Assembly: GCA_920105625.2 (NCBI GenBank)
Contig: OV050032.1
Coordinates: 71,343,879 to 71,407,878, forward strand
DNA: 64,000 bases
Direction: 5' to 3'
From: Clusia tigrina
Lineage: Eukaryota; Arthropoda; Insecta; Diptera; Clusiidae
Positions 1-10,579 of the stretch are shown one piece after another. The notes below the pieces were generated by a model. It searched no databases. It was not told the DNA's origin and was given only the letters and a program-made list of their open reading frames with translations. Position numbers and translations under genes: made by a program. Positions within the stretch are counted from its first letter, which is position 1, and each line of letters begins with the position of its first letter.

Positions 1-1157
1 TTGTAGGACGTACCGTATAGAAGTTAGGGCCATTTGAAGTTTTATCAGTGTTTGATTTGGGACTCAAGGGTAGCATAGCTTTGAGCGATAGCTTAAATTG
101 ATAAGAGGCTCGAGTACTTTATTGTTACAAAATTTCAAGGTTTTATGATGCTCAAGTAAAAAGTTACAAGCATTTGTATGTTGCAAACTTTGATAGATGT
201 AGGTTATCCGGTATAAAAGTGAATGCCATTTGAAGTTTTATCAGTGTTTGATTTGGGACTCAGGGGTATCATAGCTTTGAGCGATAGCTCAAATTTACAA
301 GAGGCTCGAGTACTTTATTGTTACAAAATTTCAAGGTTTTATGACGCTCCAGTTAAAAGTTACAAGCATTTGTATGTTGCAAACTATGATAGTTGTAGGA
401 CGTACCGTATAGAAGTTAGGTCCATTTGAAGTTTTATCAGTGTTTAATTTGGGACTCAAGGGTAGCATAGCTTTGAGCGATAGCTTAAATTGACAAGAGG
501 CTCGAGTTCTTTATTGTTACAAAATTTCAAGGTTCTATGACGCTCCAGTAAAAAGTTGCAAGCATTTGTATGTTGCAAACTTTGATAGATGTAGGTTATA
601 CCGTATAGAAGTTAGGGCCATTTGAAGTTTTATCAGTGTTTGATTTGGGACTCAAGGGTAGGATAGCTTTTAGCGATAGCTGAAATTGACAAGATTCTCG
701 AGTAGTTTATTGTTACAAAATTTCAAGGTTTTTTGACGCTCCAGTAAAAAGTTACAAGCATTTGTATGTTGCATACTTTGATAGGTGTAGGACGTACCGT
801 ATAGAAGTTAGGGCCATTTGAAGTTTTATCAGTGTTTGATTTGGGACTCAAGAATAGCATAGCTTTGAGCGATAGCTTAAATTGACAAGAGGCTCGAGTA
901 CTTGATTGTTAAAAAATTTCAAGGCTTTATGACGCTCCAGTAAAAAGTTACCAGCATTTGTATGTTGCAAACTTTGATAGGTGTAGGACGTACCGTATAG
1001 AAGTTAGGGCCATTTGAAGTTTTATCAGTGTTTGATTTGGAACTCAAGGGTAGCATAGCTTTGAGCGATGGCTTAAATTGACAAGAGGCTCGAGTACTTT
1101 ATTGTTACAAAATTTCAAGGTTTTATGACGCTCCAGTAAAAAGTTACAAGCATTTGT
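1..1157. repeat. Displaced copy of A-B-C-D-E-F (partner of 7,449-8,605)
   Basis: The first six monomers repeat the run at 7,449-8,605 with an offset of exactly 38 monomers (7,448 bp). The shared private variants include AAATTTACAAG, AACTATGATAGTTG, CTCAAGAATAGC and GTTACCAGC. The match ends inside the monomer at about 1,158, where this copy reads GTATATTGC and the partner GTATGTTGCAAATTTT. The unit is therefore a hybrid of types F and N. Small differences are seen, for example GCTCAAATT and TTTAATTTGGG here. Confidence 0.75.
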
Positions 1158-1402
1158 ATATTGCAAACTTTGAAAGTTGTAGGACGTACCGTATAGAAGT
1201 TAGGGCCATTTGAAGTTTTATCAGTGTTTGATTTGGGACTCAAAGGTAGCATAGCTTTGAGCGATGGCTTCAATTGACAAGAGGCTCGAGTACTTTATTG
1301 TTACAAAATTTCAAGGTTTTATGACGCTCCAGTAAAAAGTTACAAGCATTTGTATATTGCAAACTTTGAAAGTTGTAGGACGTACCGTATAGAAGTTAGG
1401 GC

Positions 1403-4400
1403 CATTTGAAGTTTTGTCAGTGTTTGATTTGGGACTCAAGGGTAGCATAGCTTTGAGCGATAGCTTAAATTGATAAGAGGCTCGAGTACTTTATTGTTAC
1501 AAAATTTCAAGGTTTTATGATGCTCAAGTAAAAAGTTACAAGCATTTGTATGTTGCAAACTTTGATAGATGTAGGTTATCCGGTATAGAAGTTAATGCCA
1601 TTTGAAGTTTTATCAGTGTTTGATTTGGGACTCAGGGGTATCATAGCTTTGAGCGATAGCTTAAATTGACAAGAGGCTGGAGTACTTTATTGTTACAAAA
1701 TTTCAAGGTTTTATGACGCTCCAGTTAAAAGTTACAAGCATTTGTATGTTGCAAACTTTGATAGTTGTAGGACGTACCGTATAGAAGTTAGGTCCATTTG
1801 AAGTTTTATCAGTGTTTGATTTGGGACTCAAGGGTAGCATAGCTTTGAGCGATAGCTTAAATTGACAAGAGGCTCGAGTTCTTTATTGTTACAAAATTTC
1901 AAGGTTCTAAGACGCTCCAGTAAAAAGTTACAAGCAGTTGTATGTTGCAAACTTTGATAGGTGTATGACGTACCTTATAGAAGTTAGGGCCATTTTAAGT
2001 TTTATCAGTGTTTGATTTGGGACTCAAGGGTATCATAGCTTTGAGCGGTAGCTTAAATTGACAAGAGGCTCGAGTACTTTATTGTTACAAAATTTCAAGG
2101 TTCTAAGACGCTCCAGTAAAAAGTTACAAGCATTTGTATATTGCAAACTTTGAAAGTTGTAGGACGTACCGTATAGAAGTTAGGGCCATTTGAAGTTTTA
2201 TCAGTGTTTGATTTGGGACTCATGGGTAGCATAGCTTTGAGCGATGGCTTAAATTGACAAGAGGCTCGAGTACTTTATTGTTACAAAATTTCAAGGTTTT
2301 ATGACGCTCCAGTAAAAAGTTATAAGCATTTGTATGTAGCAAACTTTGATAGGTGTAGGACGTACCGTATAGAAGTTAGGGCCATTTGAAGTTTTATCAG
2401 TGTTTGATTTGGGACTCAAGGGTAGCATAGCTTTGAGCGATAGCTTAAATTGACAAGAGGCTCGAGTAATTTATTGTTACAAAATTTCAAGGTTTTATGA
2501 CGCTACAGTAAAAAGTTACAAGCATTTGTATGTTGGAAACTTTGATAGGTGTAGGACGTACCGTATAGAAGTTAGGGCAATTTGAAGCTTTATCAGTGTT
2601 TGATTTGGAACTCAAGGGTAGCATAGCTTTGAGCGGTAGCTTAAATTGACAAGAGGCTCGAGTACTTTATTGTTACAAAATTTCAAGGTTTTATGACGCT
2701 CCAGTAAAAAGTTACAAGCATTTGTTTGTTGCAAACTTTGATAGGTGTAGGACGTACTGTATAGAAGTTAGGGCCATTTGAAGTTTTATCAGTGTATGAT
2801 TTGGGACTCAAGGGCAGCATAGCTTTGAGCGATAGCTTAAATTGACAAGAGGCTCGAGTACTTTATTGTTACAAAATCTCAAGGTTTTATGACGCTCCAG
2901 TAAAAAGTTGCAAGCAGTTGTATGTTGCAAACTTTGATAGGTGTAGGACGTACCTTATAGAAGTTAGGGCCATTTTAAGTTTTATCAGTGTTTGATTTGG
3001 GACTCAAGGGTAGCATAGCTTTGAGCGGTAGCTTAAATTGACAAGAGGCTCGAGTACTTTATTGTTACAAAATTTCAAGGTTCTAAGACGCTCCAGTAAA
3101 AAGTTACAAGCATTTGTATATTGCAAACTTTGAAAGTTGTAGGACGTACCGTATAGAAGCTAGGGCCATTTGAAGTTTTATCAGTGTTTGATTTGGGACT
3201 CAAGGGTAGCATAGCTTTGAGCGATGGCTTAAATTGACAAGAGGCTCGAGTACTTTATTGTTACAAAATTTCAAGGTTTTATGACGCTCCAGTAAAAAGT
3301 TACAAGCATTTGTATATTGCAAACTTTGAAAGTTGTAGGACGTACCGTATAGAAGTTAGGGCCATTTGAAGTTTTATCAGTGTTTGATTTGGGACTCAAG
3401 GGTAGCATAGCTTTGAGCGATAGCTTAAATTGATAAGATGCTCGAGTACTTTATTGTTACAAAATTTCAAGGTTTTATGATGCTCAAGTAAAAAGTTACA
3501 AGCATTTGTATGTTGCAAACTTTGATAGATGTAGGTTATCCGGTATAGAAGTTAATGCCATTTGAAGTTTTATCAGTGTTTGATTTGGGACTCAGGGGTA
3601 TCATAGCTTTGAGCGATAGCTTAAATTGACAAGAGGCTCGAGTACTTTATTGTTACAAAATTTCAAGGTTTTATGACGCTCCAGTTAAAAGTTACAAGCA
3701 TTTGTATGTTGCAAACTTTGATAGTTGTAGGACGTACCGTATAGAAGTTAGGTCCATTTGAAGTTTTATCAGTGTTTGATTTGGGACTCAAGGGTAGCAT
3801 AGCTTTGAGCGATAGCTTAAATTGACAAGAGGCTCGATTTCTTTATTGTTACAAAATTTCAAGGTTCTATGACGCTGCAGTAAAAAGTTGCAAGCATTTG
3901 TATGTTGCAAACTTTGATAGATGTAGGTTATACCGTATAGAAGTTAGGGCCATTTGAAGTTTTATCAGTATTTGATTTGGGACACAAGGGTAGGATAGCT
4001 TTTAGCGATAGCTGAAATTGACAAGAGGCTCGAGTAGTTTATTGTTACAAAATTTCAAGGTTTTTTGACGCTCCTGTAAAAAGTTACAAGCATTTGTATG
4101 TTGCAAACTTTGAAAGTTGTAGGACGTACCGTATAGAAGTTAGGGCCATTTGAAGTTTTATCAGTGTTTGATTTGGGACTCAAGGGTAGCATAGCTTTGA
4201 GCGATGGCTTAAATTGACAAGAGGCTCGAGTACTTTATTGTTACAAAATTTCAAGGTTTTATGACGCTCCAGTAAAAAGTTATAAGCATTTGTATGTAGC
4301 AAACTTTGATAGGTGTAGGACGTACCGTATAGAAGTTAGGGCCATTTGACGTTTTATCAGTGTTTGATTTGGGACTCAAGGGTAGCATAGCTTTGAGCGA

Positions 4401-4665
4401 TAGCTTAAATTGCCAAGAGGCTCGAGTAATTTATTGTTGCAAAATTTCAAGGTTTTATGACGCTCCAGTAAAAAGTTACAAGCATTTGTATGCTGGAAAC
4501 TTTGATAGGTGTAGGACGTACCGAATAGAAGTTAGGGCAATTTGAAGCTTTATCAGTGTTTGATTTGGAACTCAAGGGTAGCATAGCTTTGAGCGGTAGC
4601 TTAAATTGACAAGAGGCTCGAATACTTTATTGTTACAAAATTTCAAGGTTTTATGACGCTCCAGT
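1403..4665. repeat. P-type module, copy 1 of 3
   Basis: About 16-17 monomers starting with an A unit that has GTTTTGTCAG. They include the C/L hybrid (1,795), the P-J'-K-L' run (2,187-2,970) and a second A-B-C-D-P-J run. The same order occurs 80 monomers (15,680 bp) downstream at 17,083, and again 14,504 bp further at 31,587. This copy differs from the others at several sites, for example GGCTGGAG, GACGTTTTATC and GCTCCAG in place of GCTACAG at 4,343-4,538. It is thus the more diverged member. Confidence 0.7.
4147..4342. repeat. Monomer type P (precedes J in the 10-monomer form)
   Basis: Diagnostics are GAGCGATGGC, GTTATAAGC and GTATGTAGC. It stands directly before a J-like unit at 2,187, 4,147, 17,867, 19,827, 32,371 and 34,331. 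It therefore marks the shorter HOR form A-B-C-D/M-P-J-K-L-M-N, which repeats at about 10-monomer spacing (1,403 to 3,363). Confidence 0.75.
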
Positions 4666-6302
4666 AAAAAGTTACAAGCATTTGTTTGTTGCAAACTTTG
4701 ATAGGTGTAGGACGTACTGTATAGAAGTTAGGGCCATTTGAAGTTTTATCAGTGTATGATTTGGGACTCAAGGGTAGCATAGCTTTGAGCGATAGCTTAA
4801 GTTGACAAGAGGCTCGAGTACTTTATTGTTATAAAATCTCAAGGTTTTATGACGCTCCAGTAAAAAGTTACAAGCAGTTGTATGTTGCAAACTTTGATAG
4901 GTGTAGGACGTACCTTATAGAAGTTAGGGCCATTTTAAGTTTTATCAGTGTTTGATTTGGGACTCAAGGGTAGCATAGCTTTGAGCGATGGCTTAAATTG
5001 ACAAGAGGCTCGAGTACTTTATTGTTACAAAATTTCAAGGTTTTATGACGCTCCAGTAAAAAGTTACAAGCATTTGTATATTGCAAACTTTGAAAGTTGT
5101 AGGACGTATCGTATAGAAGTTAGGGCCATTTGAAGTTTTATCAGTGTTTGATTTGGGACTCAAGGGTAGCATAGCTTTGAGCGATAGCTTAAATTGATAA
5201 GAGGCTCGAGTACTTTATTGTTACAAAATTTCAAGGTTTTATGATGCTCAAGTAAAAAGTTACAAGCATTTGTATGTTGCAAACTTTGATAGATGTAGGT
5301 TATCCGGTATAGAAGTTAATGCCATTTGAAGTTTTATCAGTGTTTGATTTGGGACTCAAGGGTAGGATAGCTTTTAGCGATAGCTGAAATTGACAAGATT
5401 CTCGAGTAGTTTATTGTTACAAAATTTCAAGGTTTTTTGACCCTCCAGTAAAAAGTTACAAGCATTTGTATGTTGCATACTTTGATAGGTGTAGGACGTA
5501 CCGTATAGAAGTTAGGGCCATTTGAAGTTTTATCCGTGTTTGATTTGGGACTCAAGAATAGCATAGCTTTGAGCGATAGCTTAAATTGACAAGACGCTCG
5601 AGTACTTTATTGTTACAAAATTTCAAGGTTTTATGACGCTCCAGTAAAAAGTTACAAGCATTTGTATGTTGCAAATTTTGATAGGTGTAGGACGTACCGT
5701 ATAGAAGTTAGGGCCATTTGAAGTTTTATCAGTATTTGATTTGGGACACAAGGGTAGCGTAGCTTTGAGCGATAGCTTAAATTGACAAGAGGCTCGAGTA
5801 CTTTATTGTTACACACTTTCAAGGTTTTATGACGCTCCAGTAAAAAGTTACAAGCATTTGTATGTTGCAAACTTTGATAGGTGTAGGACGTATCTTATAG
5901 AAGTTAGGGCCATTTTAAGTTTTATCAGTGTTTGATTTGGGACTCAAGGGTAGCATAGTTTTGAGCGGTAGCTTAAATTGACAAGAGGCTCGAGTACTTT
6001 ATTGTTACAAAATTTCAAGGTTTTATGATGCTCAAGTAAAAAGTTACAAGAATTTGTATGTTGCATACTTTGATAGGTGTAGGACGTACCGTATAGAAGT
6101 TAGGGCCATTTTAAGTTTTATCAGTGTTTGATTTGGGACTCAAGGGTAGCATAGTTTTGAGCGGTAGCTTAAATTGACAAGAGGCTCGAGTACTTTATTG
6201 TTACAAAATTTCAAGGTTCTAAGACGCTCCAGTAAAAAGTTACAAGCATTTGTATATTGCAAACTTTGAAAGTTGTAGGACGTACCGTATAGAAGTTAGG
6301 GC

Positions 6303-6498
6303 CATTTGAAGTTTTATCAGTGTTTGATTTGGGACTCAAGGGTAGCATAGCTTTGAGCGATAGCTTAAATTGACAAGAGGCTCGAGTACTTTATTGTTAC
6401 AAAATTTCAAGGTTTTATGACGCTCCAGTAAAAAGTTACAAGCATTTGTATGTTGCAAACTTTGATAGGTGTAGGACGTACCGTATAGAAGTTAGGGC
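6303..6498. repeat. Reference consensus monomer (type I)
   Basis: This unit carries the most common base at essentially every variable position, so it is a useful reference. It has CATTTGAAGTTTTATCAG, GGGACTCAAGG, GAGCGATAGC, GACAAGAGG, TTACAAAATTTCAAGG, TTTTATGACG, GTTACAAGC, GTATGTTGC, GATAGGTG and GACGTACCGTATAG. It contains five CpG dinucleotides (GCGA, TCGA, ACGC, ACGT, CCGT). The unit length of 196 is not a multiple of three, so any reading frame rotates from one monomer to the next. In the 14-monomer order it sits between H and J. Confidence 0.93.
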
Positions 6499-6694
6499 CA
6501 TTTGAAGTTTTTTCAGTGTTTGATTTGGGACTCAAGGGTAGCATAGCTTTGAGCGATAGCTTAAATTGCCAAGAGGCTCGAGTAATTTATTGTTGCAAAA
6601 TTTCAAGGTTTTATGACGCTCCAGTAAAAAGTTACAAGCATTTGTATGCTGGAAACTTTGATAGGTGTAGGACGTACCGAATAGAAGTTAGGGC
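6499..6694. repeat. Monomer type J
   Basis: Diagnostics are GAAGTTTTTTCAG, TTGCCAAGAGG, GAGTAATTTATTGTTGC, GTATGCTGG and ACCGAATAG, and the following unit starts AATTTGAAG. Because it loses in-frame stops, this type yields a 61-codon open frame, which is an artefact. The same type is at 4,343 (with GACGTTTTATC), 11,595, 14,927, 21,787, 23,551, 26,099 and 29,431. A sister form with GCTACAGT is at 2,383, 18,063, 20,023, 32,567 and 34,527. In some J copies ACCGAATAG is preceded by GGATGT instead of GGACGT. Confidence 0.85.
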
Positions 6695-6890
6695 AATTTG
6701 AAGCTTTATCAGTGTTTGATTTGGAACTCAAGGGTAGCATAGCTTTGAGCGGTAGCTTAAATTGACAAGAGGCTCGAGTACTTTATTGTTACAAAATTTC
6801 AAGGTTTTATGACGCTCCAGTAAAAAGTTACAAGCATTTGTTTGTTGCAAACTTTGATAGGTATAGGACGTACTGTATAGAAGTTAGGGC
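6695..6890. repeat. Monomer type K
   Basis: Diagnostics are AATTTGAAGCTTTATCAG, TTGGAACTC, GAGCGGTAGC, CATTTGTTTGTTGC and GTACTGTATAG. It nearly always follows J. Copies lie at 2,579, 4,539, 11,791, 15,123, 18,259, 21,983, 23,747, 26,295, 29,627 and 32,763. Hybrid forms are at 9,243 and 20,219. Confidence 0.85.
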
Positions 6891-7086
6891 CATTTGAAGT
6901 TTTATCAGTGTATGATTTGGGACTCAAGGGTAGCATAGCTTTGAGCGATAGCTTAAATTGACAAGAGGCTCGAGTACTTTATTGTTATAAAATCTCAAGG
7001 TTTCATGACGCTCCAGTAAAAAGTTACAAGCAGTTGTATGTTGCAAACTTTGATAGGTGTAGGACGTACCTTATAGAAGTTAGGGC
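6891..7086. repeat. Monomer type L
   Basis: Diagnostics are CAGTGTATGATTTGGG, GTTATAAAATCTCAAGG, AAGCAGTTGTATG and GTACCTTATAG. This copy also has TTTCATGACG. A sister form with GGGCAGC and GTTGCAAGCAGTTG is at 2,775, 18,455 and 32,959. Confidence 0.85.
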
Positions 7087-7282
7087 CATTTTAAGTTTTA
7101 TCAGTGTTTGATTTGGGACTCAAGGGTAGCATAGCTTTGAGCGGTAGCTTAAATTGACAAGAGGCTCGAGTACTTTATTGTTACAAAATTTCAAGGTTCT
7201 AAGACGCTCCAGTAAAAAGTTACAAGCATTTGTATATTGCAAACTTTGAAAGTTGTAGGACGTCCCGTATAGAAGTTAGGGC
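7087..7282. repeat. Monomer type M
   Basis: Diagnostics are CATTTTAAG, GAGCGGTAGC, TTCTAAGACG, GTATATTGC and TTTGAAAGTTG, and this copy has GACGTCCCG. It follows L. It differs from type H mainly by ATAGCTTTGAG in place of ATAGTTTTGAG. Confidence 0.8.
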
Positions 7283-7478
7283 CATTTGAAGTTTTATCAG
7301 TGTTTGATTTGGGACTCAAGGGTAGCATAGCTTTGAGCGATGGCTTAAATTGACAAGAGGCTCGAGTACTTTATTGTTACAAAATTTCAAGGTTTTATGA
7401 CGCTCCAGTAAAAAGTTACAAGCATTTGTATATTGCAAACTTTGAAAGTTGTAGGACGTACCGTATAGAAGTTAGGGC
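7283..7478. repeat. Monomer type N
   Basis: Diagnostics are GAGCGATGGC, GTATATTGC and TTTGAAAGTTG on an otherwise consensus background. It comes just before type A at 3,167, 7,283, 12,379, 15,711, 18,847, 26,883, 30,215 and 33,351. Confidence 0.8.
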
Positions 7479-7674
7479 CATTTGAAGTTTTATCAGTGTT
7501 TGATTTGGGACTCAAGGGTAGCATAGCTTTGAGCGATAGCTTAAATTGATAAGAGGCTCGAGTACTTTATTGTTACAAAATTTCAAGGTTTTATGATGCT
7601 CAAGTAAAAAGTTACAAGCATTTGTATGTTGCAAACTTTGATAGATGTAGGTTATCCGGTATAGAAGTTAATGC
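7479..7674. repeat. Monomer type A
   Basis: Diagnostics are TTGATAAGAGG, TTATGATGCTCAAGT, GATAGATGTAGG and TTATCCGGTATAG, followed by GTTAATGCC instead of GTTAGGGCC. A subtype with GTTTTGTCAG occurs at 1,403, 13,555, 17,083, 28,059 and 31,587. Confidence 0.85.
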
Positions 7675-7870
7675 CATTTGAAGTTTTATCAGTGTTTGAT
7701 TTGGGACTCAGGGGTATCATAGCTTTGAGCGATAGCTTAAATTTACAAGAGGCTCGAGTACTTTATTGTTACAAAATTTCAAGGTTTTATGACGCTCCAG
7801 TTAAAAGTTACAAGCATTTGTATGTTGCAAACTATGATAGTTGTAGGACGTACCGTATAGAAGTTAGGTC
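7675..7870. repeat. Monomer type B
   Basis: Diagnostics are GACTCAGGGGTATC, AAATTTACAAG (in this subtype), CCAGTTAAAAGTTAC, AACTATGATAGTTG and TTAGGTCC. The upstream ATGCC gives an ATG-initiated 68-codon frame, an artefact of the repeat. The left boundary of the giant duplication lies inside this monomer, at about 7,802. Confidence 0.85.
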
Positions 7871-8066
7871 CATTTGAAGTTTTATCAGTGTTTGATTTGG
7901 GACTCAAGGGTAGCATAGCTTTGAGCGATAGCTTAAATTGACAAGAGGCTCGAGTTCTTTATTGTTACAAAATTTCAAGGTTCTATCACGCTCCAGTAAA
8001 AAGTTGCAAGCATTTGTATGTTGCAAACTTTGATAGATGTAGGTTATACCGTATAGAAGTTAGGGC
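7871..8066. repeat. Monomer type C (strong hairpin form)
   Basis: Diagnostics are GAGTTCTTTATTG, GGTTCTAT (here TTCTATCACG), GTTGCAAGC, GATAGATGTAGG and TTATACCG. The GTTGCAAG change completes the dyad with ATGTTGCAAAC downstream. TTCTATG, GTTGCAAG and GATAGATG travel together as a linked set. The type is rare in the left domain and very common to the right of about 43 kb. Confidence 0.85.
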
Positions 8067-8262
8067 CATTTGAAGTTTTATCAGTGTTTGATTTGGGACT
8101 CAAGGGTAGGATAGCTTTTAGCGATAGCTGAAATTGACAAGATTCTCGAGTAGTTTATTGTTACAAAATTTCAAGGTTTTTTGACGCTCCAGTAAAAAGT
8201 TACAAGCATTTGTATGTTGCATACTTTGATAGGTGTAGGACGTACCGTATAGAAGTTAGGGC
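8067..8262. repeat. Monomer type D
   Basis: Diagnostics are GGGTAGGATAGC, TTTTAGCGATAGCTGAAATTG, GATTCTCGAGTAGTTT, GGTTTTTTGACG and GTTGCATAC. Other copies are at 619, 5,323, 16,495, 20,611, 22,375 and 30,999. Partial or hybrid forms are at 3,951, 12,967, 19,631, 27,471 and 34,135. Confidence 0.85.
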
Positions 8263-8458
8263 CATTTGAAGTTTTATCAGTGTTTGATTTGGGACTCAAG
8301 AATAGCATAGCTTTGAGCGATAGCTTAAATTGACAAGAGGCTCGAGTACTTGATTGTTAAAAAATTTCAAGGCTTTATGACGCTCCAGTAAAAAGTTACC
8401 AGCATTTGTATGTTGCAAACTTTGATAGGTGTAGGACGTACCGTATAGAAGTTAGGGC
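8263..8458. repeat. Monomer type E
   Basis: Diagnostics are CTCAAGAATAGC, GTACTTGATTG, GTTAAAAAATTTC, AAGGCTTTATG and GTTACCAGC. Copies are at 815, 10,027, 13,163, 16,691, 20,807, 22,571, 24,531, 27,667 and 31,195. Confidence 0.85.
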
Positions 8459-8654
8459 CATTTGAAGTTTTATCAGTGTTTGATTTGGAACTCAAGGGTA
8501 GCATAGCTTTGAGCGATGGCTTAAATTGACAAGAGGCTCGAGTACTTTATTGTTACAAAATTTCAAGGTTTTATGACGCTCCAGTAAAAAGTTACAAGCA
8601 TTTGTATGTTGCAAATTTTGATAGGTGTAGGACGTACCGTATAGAAGTTAGGGC
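8459..8654. repeat. Monomer type F
   Basis: Diagnostics are TTGGAACTC, GAGCGATGGC and TTGCAAATTTTGATAGG. A subtype beginning CAATTGAAG and ending GTATATTGC with GATAGTTG is at 13,359, 16,887, 27,863 and 31,391. Confidence 0.8.
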
Positions 8655-8850
8655 CATTTGAAGTTTTATCAGTATTTGATTTGGGACACAAGGGTAGCGT
8701 AGCTTTGAGCGATAGCTTAAATTGACAAGAGGCTCGAGTACTTTATTGTTACACACTTTCAAGGTTTTATGACGCTCCAGTAAAAAGTTACAAGCATTTG
8801 TATGTTGCAAACTTTGATAGGTGTAGGACGTATCTTATAGAAGTTAGGGC
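8655..8850. repeat. Monomer type G
   Basis: Diagnostics are CAGTATTTGATTTGGG, GACACAAGG, GGTAGCGTAGC, GTTACACACTTTC and GACGTATCTTATAG. It removes stops on the minus strand, so a 72-codon reverse frame spans F/G; this is an artefact of the repeat. The GTTACACAC form becomes the common one between about 41.7 and 46 kb. Confidence 0.85.
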
Positions 8851-9046
8851 CATTTTAAGTTTTATCAGTGTTTGATTTGGGACTCAAGGGTAGCATAGTT
8901 TTGAGCGGTAGCTTAAATTGACAAGAGGCTCGAGTACTTTATTGTTACAAAATTTCAAGGTTCTAAGACGCTCCAGTAAAAAGTTACAAGCATTTGTATA
9001 TTGCAAACTTTGAAAGTTGTAGGACGTACCGTATAGAAGTTAGGGC
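8851..9046. repeat. Monomer type H
   Basis: Diagnostics are CATTTTAAG, ATAGTTTTGAGCGG, TTCTAAGACG, GTATATTGC and TTTGAAAGTTG. The copies at 21,395 and 23,159 share a private CATTTTATG change, which helps date the 1,764-bp duplication. Confidence 0.85.
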
Positions 9047-9272
9047 CATTTGAAGTTTTATCAGTGTTTGATTTGGGACTCAAGGGTAGCATAGCTTTGA
9101 GCGATAGCTTAAATTGACAAGAGGCTCGAGTACTTTATTGTTACAAAATTTCAAGGTTTTATGACGCTCCAGTAAAAAGTTACAAGCATTTGTATGTTGC
9201 AAACTTTGATAGGTGTAGGACGTACCGTATAGAAGTTAGGGCCATTTGAAGTTTTATCAGTGTTTGATTTGG

Positions 9273-9300
9273 GACTCAAGGGTAGCATAGCTTTGAGCGG
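9273..9300. other. Junction of a one-monomer (J) deletion
   Basis: The monomer at 9,243 begins like the unit after I (GGGACTCAAGG) and ends like K (GAGCGGTAGC, CATTTGTTTGTTGC, ACTGTATAG). Everywhere else I-J-K are consecutive (for example at 6,303, 11,399, 21,591 and 23,355). The breakpoint lies between the GGGACTC and GCGG markers. Exactly 196 bp is missing and the phase is intact. Confidence 0.75.
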
Positions 9301-10579
9301 TAGCTTAAATTGACAAGAGGCTCGAGTACTTTATTGTTACAAAATTTCAAGGTTTTATGACGCTCCAGTAAAAAGTTACAAGCATTTGTTTGTTGCAAAC
9401 TTTGATAGGTGTAGGACGTACTGTATAGAAGTTAGGGCCATTTGAAGTTTTATCAGTGTATGATTTGGGACTCAAGGGTAGCATAGCTTTGAGCGATAGC
9501 TTAAATTGACAAGAGGCTCGAGTACTTTATTGTTATAAAATCTCAAGGTTTTATGACGCTCCAGTAAAAAGTTACAAGCAGTTGTATGTTGCAAACTTTG
9601 ATAGGTGTAGGACGTACCTTATAGAAGTTAGGGCCATTTTAAGTTTTATCAGTGTTTGATTTGGGACTCAAGGGTAGCATAGTTTTGAGCGGTAGCTTAA
9701 ATTGACAAGAGGCTCGAGTACTTTATTGTTACAAAATTTCAAGGTTCTAAGACGCTCCAGTAAAAAGTTACAAGCATTTGTATATTGCAAACTTTGAAAG
9801 TTGTAGGACGTACCGTATAGAAGATAGGGCCATTTGAAGTTTTATCAGTGTTTGATTTGGAACTCAAGGGTAGCATAGCTTTGAGCGATGGCTTAAATTG
9901 ACAAGAGGCTCGAGTACTTGGTTGTTAAAAAATTTCAAGGCTTTATGACGCTCCAGTAAAAAGTTACAAGCATTTGTATGTTGCATACTTTGATAGGTGT
10001 AGGACGTACCGTATAGAAGTTAGGGCCATTTGAAGTTTTATCAGTGTTTGATTTGGGACTCAAGAATAGCATAGCTTTGAGCGATAGCTTAAATTGACAA
10101 GAGGCTCGAGTACTTGATTGTTAAAAAATTTCAAAGCTTTATGACGCTCCAGTAAAAAGTTACCAGCATTTGTATGTTGCAAACTTTGATAGGTGTAGGA
10201 CGTACCGTATAGAAGTTAGGGCCATTTGAAGTTTTATCAGTGTTTGATTTGGAACTCAAGGGTAGCATAGCTTTGAGCGATGGCTTAAATTGACAAGAGG
10301 CTCGAGTACTTTATTGTTACAAAATTTCAAGGTTTTATGACGCTCCAGTAAAAAGTTACAAGCATTTGTATGTTGCAAATTTTGATAGGTGTAGGACGTA
10401 CCGTATAGAAGTTAGGGCCATTTGAAGTTTTATCAGTATTTGATTTGGGACACAAGGGTAGCGTAGCTTTGAGCGAAAGCTTAAATTGACAAGAGGCTCG
10501 AGTACTTTATTGTTACACACTTTCAAGGTTTTATGACGCTCCAGTAAAAAGTTACAAGCATTTGTATGTTGCAAACTTT

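Larger units (their letters stand above)
6499..9242. repeat. Canonical 14-monomer higher-order repeat (2,744 bp)
   Basis: This is the cleanest full run of the variant order J-K-L-M-N-A-B-C-D-E-F-G-H-I (14 x 196 bp). Each letter is defined by diagnostic substitutions given in the following entries. The order, or parts of it, recurs all through 1-36.6 kb: J-K-L-M-N-A-B starts again at 11,595, 14,927, 26,099 and 29,431, and C-D-E-F-G-H-I-J-K at 20,415 and near 22,301. Copies that lack blocks of letters, or carry hybrid monomers where blocks were joined, are taken as derivatives. Which form is oldest is inference. Confidence 0.8.

Noticed and set aside
223..429. Short open reading frames of 61-82 codons on both strands, repeated many times
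   Set aside because: They recur with the satellite, arise from single base changes that remove a stop, and end within about one unit. A 196-bp unit is not a multiple of three. Many use GTG or TTG starts. No protein family is recognisable, so none is annotated as a gene.
6303..6498. CTCGAG in each unit as a regulatory palindrome
   Set aside because: A six-base palindrome conserved across a homogenised satellite is expected from common descent. Nothing else supports a binding site.
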